DNA from: Sphingomonadaceae bacterium
GTDB lineage: Bacteria; Pseudomonadota; Alphaproteobacteria; Sphingomonadales; Sphingomonadaceae
Direction: 5' to 3'
Assembly: GCA_947477745.1 (NCBI GenBank)
Contig: CANJUF010000011.1
Coordinates: 1 to 64,000 of the forward strand
DNA: 64,000 nucleotides
Positions 63,101-64,000 of the stretch are shown in pieces. Below the pieces are notes generated by a model, which was not told the DNA's origin, did not search any database, and worked only from the letters and a program-made list of their open reading frames with translations. The position numbers were made by a program, and so were the translations under genes. Position 1 is the first letter of the stretch, and each line of letters starts with the position of its first letter.

Positions 63101-63565
63101 GAGCATCAGGCGGCGCTCGGCGGGCTTTGCCGAGATCACCGAGGCGATCCGCCCCTGGCTGACCAGCGCGGGCGAATGTGCGCCGGTGGCGGCGTCGGCG
63201 AAGACCAGCGCCACGTCCTTGGCGCGCGCATCCTTGCCGTTGATGCGGTATGCGCTGCCAGCGCCGCGCTCGATCCGGCGCATGACCTCAAGCTCTTCGC
63301 GGGAGTCGGTCTCGGCCAGCAGCACCACTTCGGCGAAAGCGCGCGGCGGGCGGTCTGCCGTGCCGGCGAAGATCACGTCTTCCATGCCGCCGCCGCGCAT
63401 CGACTTGGGCGAGCTTTCGGCCATTACCCAGCGGATCGCTTCGAGCAGGTTGGACTTGCCGCAGCCGTTGGGTCCGACGACCCCGGTCAGCCCGGGTTCG
63501 ATGCGCAGTTCGGCAGGCTCGACGAAGCTCTTGAAGCCACTGAGCTTGAGCCGCTTGAAGCGCAC
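60140..63565 (-). CDS. smc: Chromosome segregation ATPase SMC
   Basis: 1141 residues. The N-terminal head has FKSFVEPAEL and GPNGCGKSNLLEAIRW (Walker A). Two long Ala/Glu/Arg-rich coiled coils (about 170-480 and 620-960) flank the hinge (LRAAIDSVRAAPGYERALAA region). The C-terminal head has LTLLSGGEQALTAIALIFA (signature) and VLDEVDAPLDDANIERF (Walker B). It condenses and separates chromosomes, working with ScpA and ScpB, which are not in the window. The DsbA-like gene upstream lies 34 bp away. Confidence 0.97.
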   Translation of the reverse strand: MRFKRLKLSGFKSFVEPAELRIEPGLTGVVGPNGCGKSNLLEAIRWVMAESSPKSMRGGGMEDVIFAGTADRPPRAFAEVVLLAETDSREELEVMRRIERGAGSAYRINGKDARAKDVALVFADAATGAHSPALVSQGRIASVISAKPAERRLMLEEAAGISGLHVRRKDAEQKLRATEVNLARLEDIMAGLDRQIGGLRRQAKAAERYKALSEKIRVAEARLVFARWRDAARSAELAREEAAAAEARVADAAAAARTAQDTQGAAAQALAAARDELADRRDDASAHGHRMASLSGQLEAAEERLADLDRQRERLEIDRGDADRLTHDAADALARLERELAEGEARLARDQAERPALAEALDRAERAARQAELDLAQANASQAGIEAEWRIAEAELDAVRERIARLDREEERQRGALAELLGQGDPEAAIAQARAASEAAGAALEAARQGLAAQQARKAELHEARDLAAEALASAKADLAGIEREHAALSRDREARAKRAAGSQGLRAAIDSVRAAPGYERALAAVLGRDAKAALGKVAADAQGRFWSGAEAPEPVAGSLAAHVPECPPELAARLAMVHFAEKDDGRTLAPGHWLVTSDGALRRWDGFVARGEGGAEAARLEADNRFDELDAALPARRKALSAAQARHEEVQTQLGALQVSLVALERELAGTADEERAALRALDMAEAARERLTGRRGEIERALGDLSEQRTAAQADLEAAQAKRSGLPDPAAGRLALDAARSKHDAARLSLQAASAALAAQDQALAVLRERTQAQRSDMSGWKARAGEAANRLAEMARRSEEIEQERAVVAAKPASLVAEIEAGEAVRQRLGSELALAEQAMASAGFAAQAAETALAAAQEALASQREARAGAAARAENEEERRAEMARISGERFQCPPPLLARTFAFEAEQVAGAGEESAAMDRLVADRERIGPVNLVAADELAELEQQFGSSVTEQAELSEAVSRLRGSIGNLNREGRERLRAAFEEVDRHFRRLFSRLFEGGQAHLALVDSDDPLEAGLEIFAQPPGKRLQSLTLLSGGEQALTAIALIFALFLTNPAPICVLDEVDAPLDDANIERFCDLLDAMVAETETRYLIVTHNAVTMSRMHRLFGVTMIEKGVSRLVSVDLGDAEELLAAE

Positions 63566-63599
63566 CGCGCGCGCTTACCTTGGCGCTGGCAGGAGCACG

Positions 63600-64000
63600 T
63601 CAGCGGGCTCCTGCGGTTTCGAGCGCCGCCTTGACCTCGGGCCAGGTGTTCACCTCGAGCTTGCTGCCGTTGAGCAGGAAGGTCGGCGTTCCGGTGATCC
63701 CGAACTTGGTGGTGCTGTCCTGCGTCGCCTTGGCGAGCGCCTGCGCATCCGCGGCATTGGCGAGGCAGGCCGCGCTTTGGTCCTTGCTGACCCCGCGCGC
63801 CGCGAAGAATTCGCCAAGCCCGGTCAGATTGGCGATGGCCTGGCCGCGCTGTGCATCGGGCGCCTCCATCGCGGCGGTATAGGCGGCCTCGCCGGCGGCC
63901 TGCGCCTTTGCGAACATCGCCGACTGGTTGAGAAATACCTGGTCGGAAAGCGCGAAGAAGCTTTCAGGGGCAGCGCAGCGTGTCAGCTGTGCGGCGGTAA
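63600..64000 (-). CDS. DsbA-family thioredoxin-fold protein (5' end outside window)
   Basis: 133 residues of the C-terminal part are visible; the frame stays open to the window edge, so start and CxxC lie outside. SFFALSDQVFLNQSAMF, then a helical insertion, SKDQSAACLANAADAQALAKA and GITGTPTFLLNGSKLEV (cis-Pro loop) fit periplasmic DsbA/DsbG-like or frnE-like proteins. Common next to smc in sphingomonads as far as I recall. Likely an extracytoplasmic disulfide enzyme. Confidence 0.85.
   Translation of the reverse strand, partial: TAAQLTRCAAPESFFALSDQVFLNQSAMFAKAQAAGEAAYTAAMEAPDAQRGQAIANLTGLGEFFAARGVSKDQSAACLANAADAQALAKATQDSTTKFGITGTPTFLLNGSKLEVNTWPEVKAALETAGAR

Overview
The window is a 64 kb, GC-rich, gene-dense piece of an alphaproteobacterial chromosome. 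Protein style, short intergenic gaps, frequent TGATG/ATGA/GTGA start-stop overlaps and gene neighbourhoods (pyrE-pdxJ-acpS-lepB next to a coxB-ctaD-ctaB-ctaG-ctaE cluster; DUF6481; a Tat-type IorB-like molybdoenzyme) suggest Sphingomonadales (Novosphingobium/Erythrobacter/Sphingomonas-like). I cannot fix the genus from sequence alone. Most of the window is core housekeeping DNA. No rRNA, CRISPR array or prophage was seen, and there is one tRNA (Val).

Layout. 1-4.0 kb: Mrp-type Fe-S carrier (cut by the window edge), a molybdopterin oxidoreductase subunit and hemH. 4.03-6.18 kb: a complete IS1595-family element with 25-bp inverted ends, an 8-bp target duplication, a DDE transposase, two tiny ORFs and a DUF3800 passenger gene. 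It sits 25 bp upstream of a winged-helix regulator gene that also appears frameshifted. 7-13 kb: SnoaL-like protein, tRNA-Val, a 1083-residue repeat adhesin-like protein that appears shortened by a late nonsense codon, and small genes. 12.7-22.1 kb: flavoprotein, DEAD-box helicase, UPF0178, TIM-barrel protein, GST, TlpA-like lipoprotein, argH-lipoprotein-lysA and a siroheme-type dehydrogenase. 22.2-24.3 kb: a 54-residue peptide gene followed by two overlapping genes for related proteins that look like an active/degenerate cupin pair. This is my best candidate for an undescribed system. 24.3-28.7 kb (minus): pyrE, pdxJ, a small membrane gene, acpS, lepB, DUF3089 hydrolase and ruvX. 28.9-37.8 kb (plus): the aa3-type cytochrome c oxidase and its assembly genes (coxB, ctaD, ctaB, a 43-residue membrane protein, ctaG, ctaE, DUF983, SURF1), then thrC and an rRNA-type methyltransferase. 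37.8-40.2 kb: folB, an unknown gene and moaA-moaD-moaE, which supply molybdenum cofactor and could serve the molybdoenzyme at the start of the window. 40-46.3 kb: membrane and lipoprotein genes, rplU-rpmA with a clear terminator, GNAT, ygfZ, pirin, nitroreductase and pyrC. 46.5-64 kb: astD, selO, hydrolase, glycosyltransferase, a YfgM-like/bamB pair, a membrane methyltransferase, ABM monooxygenase, gshA, rsmE, ubiA, SRAP, soxR, smc and a DsbA-like protein cut by the window edge.

Structural DNA. Two copies of a palindromic repeat, whose arms are themselves GAAG-looped hairpins, lie inside coding sequences (the methyltransferase at 37169-37246 and rsmE at 57251-57324) and are read through in frame. 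The second copy carries a compensatory base-pair change. Other hairpins are intergenic (40732-40763, 42983-43008, 42253-42283, 56946-57067, 57928-57948). One textbook terminator-shaped hairpin lies inside the first codons of the DUF983 gene (34441-34480), directly after cytochrome oxidase subunit III.
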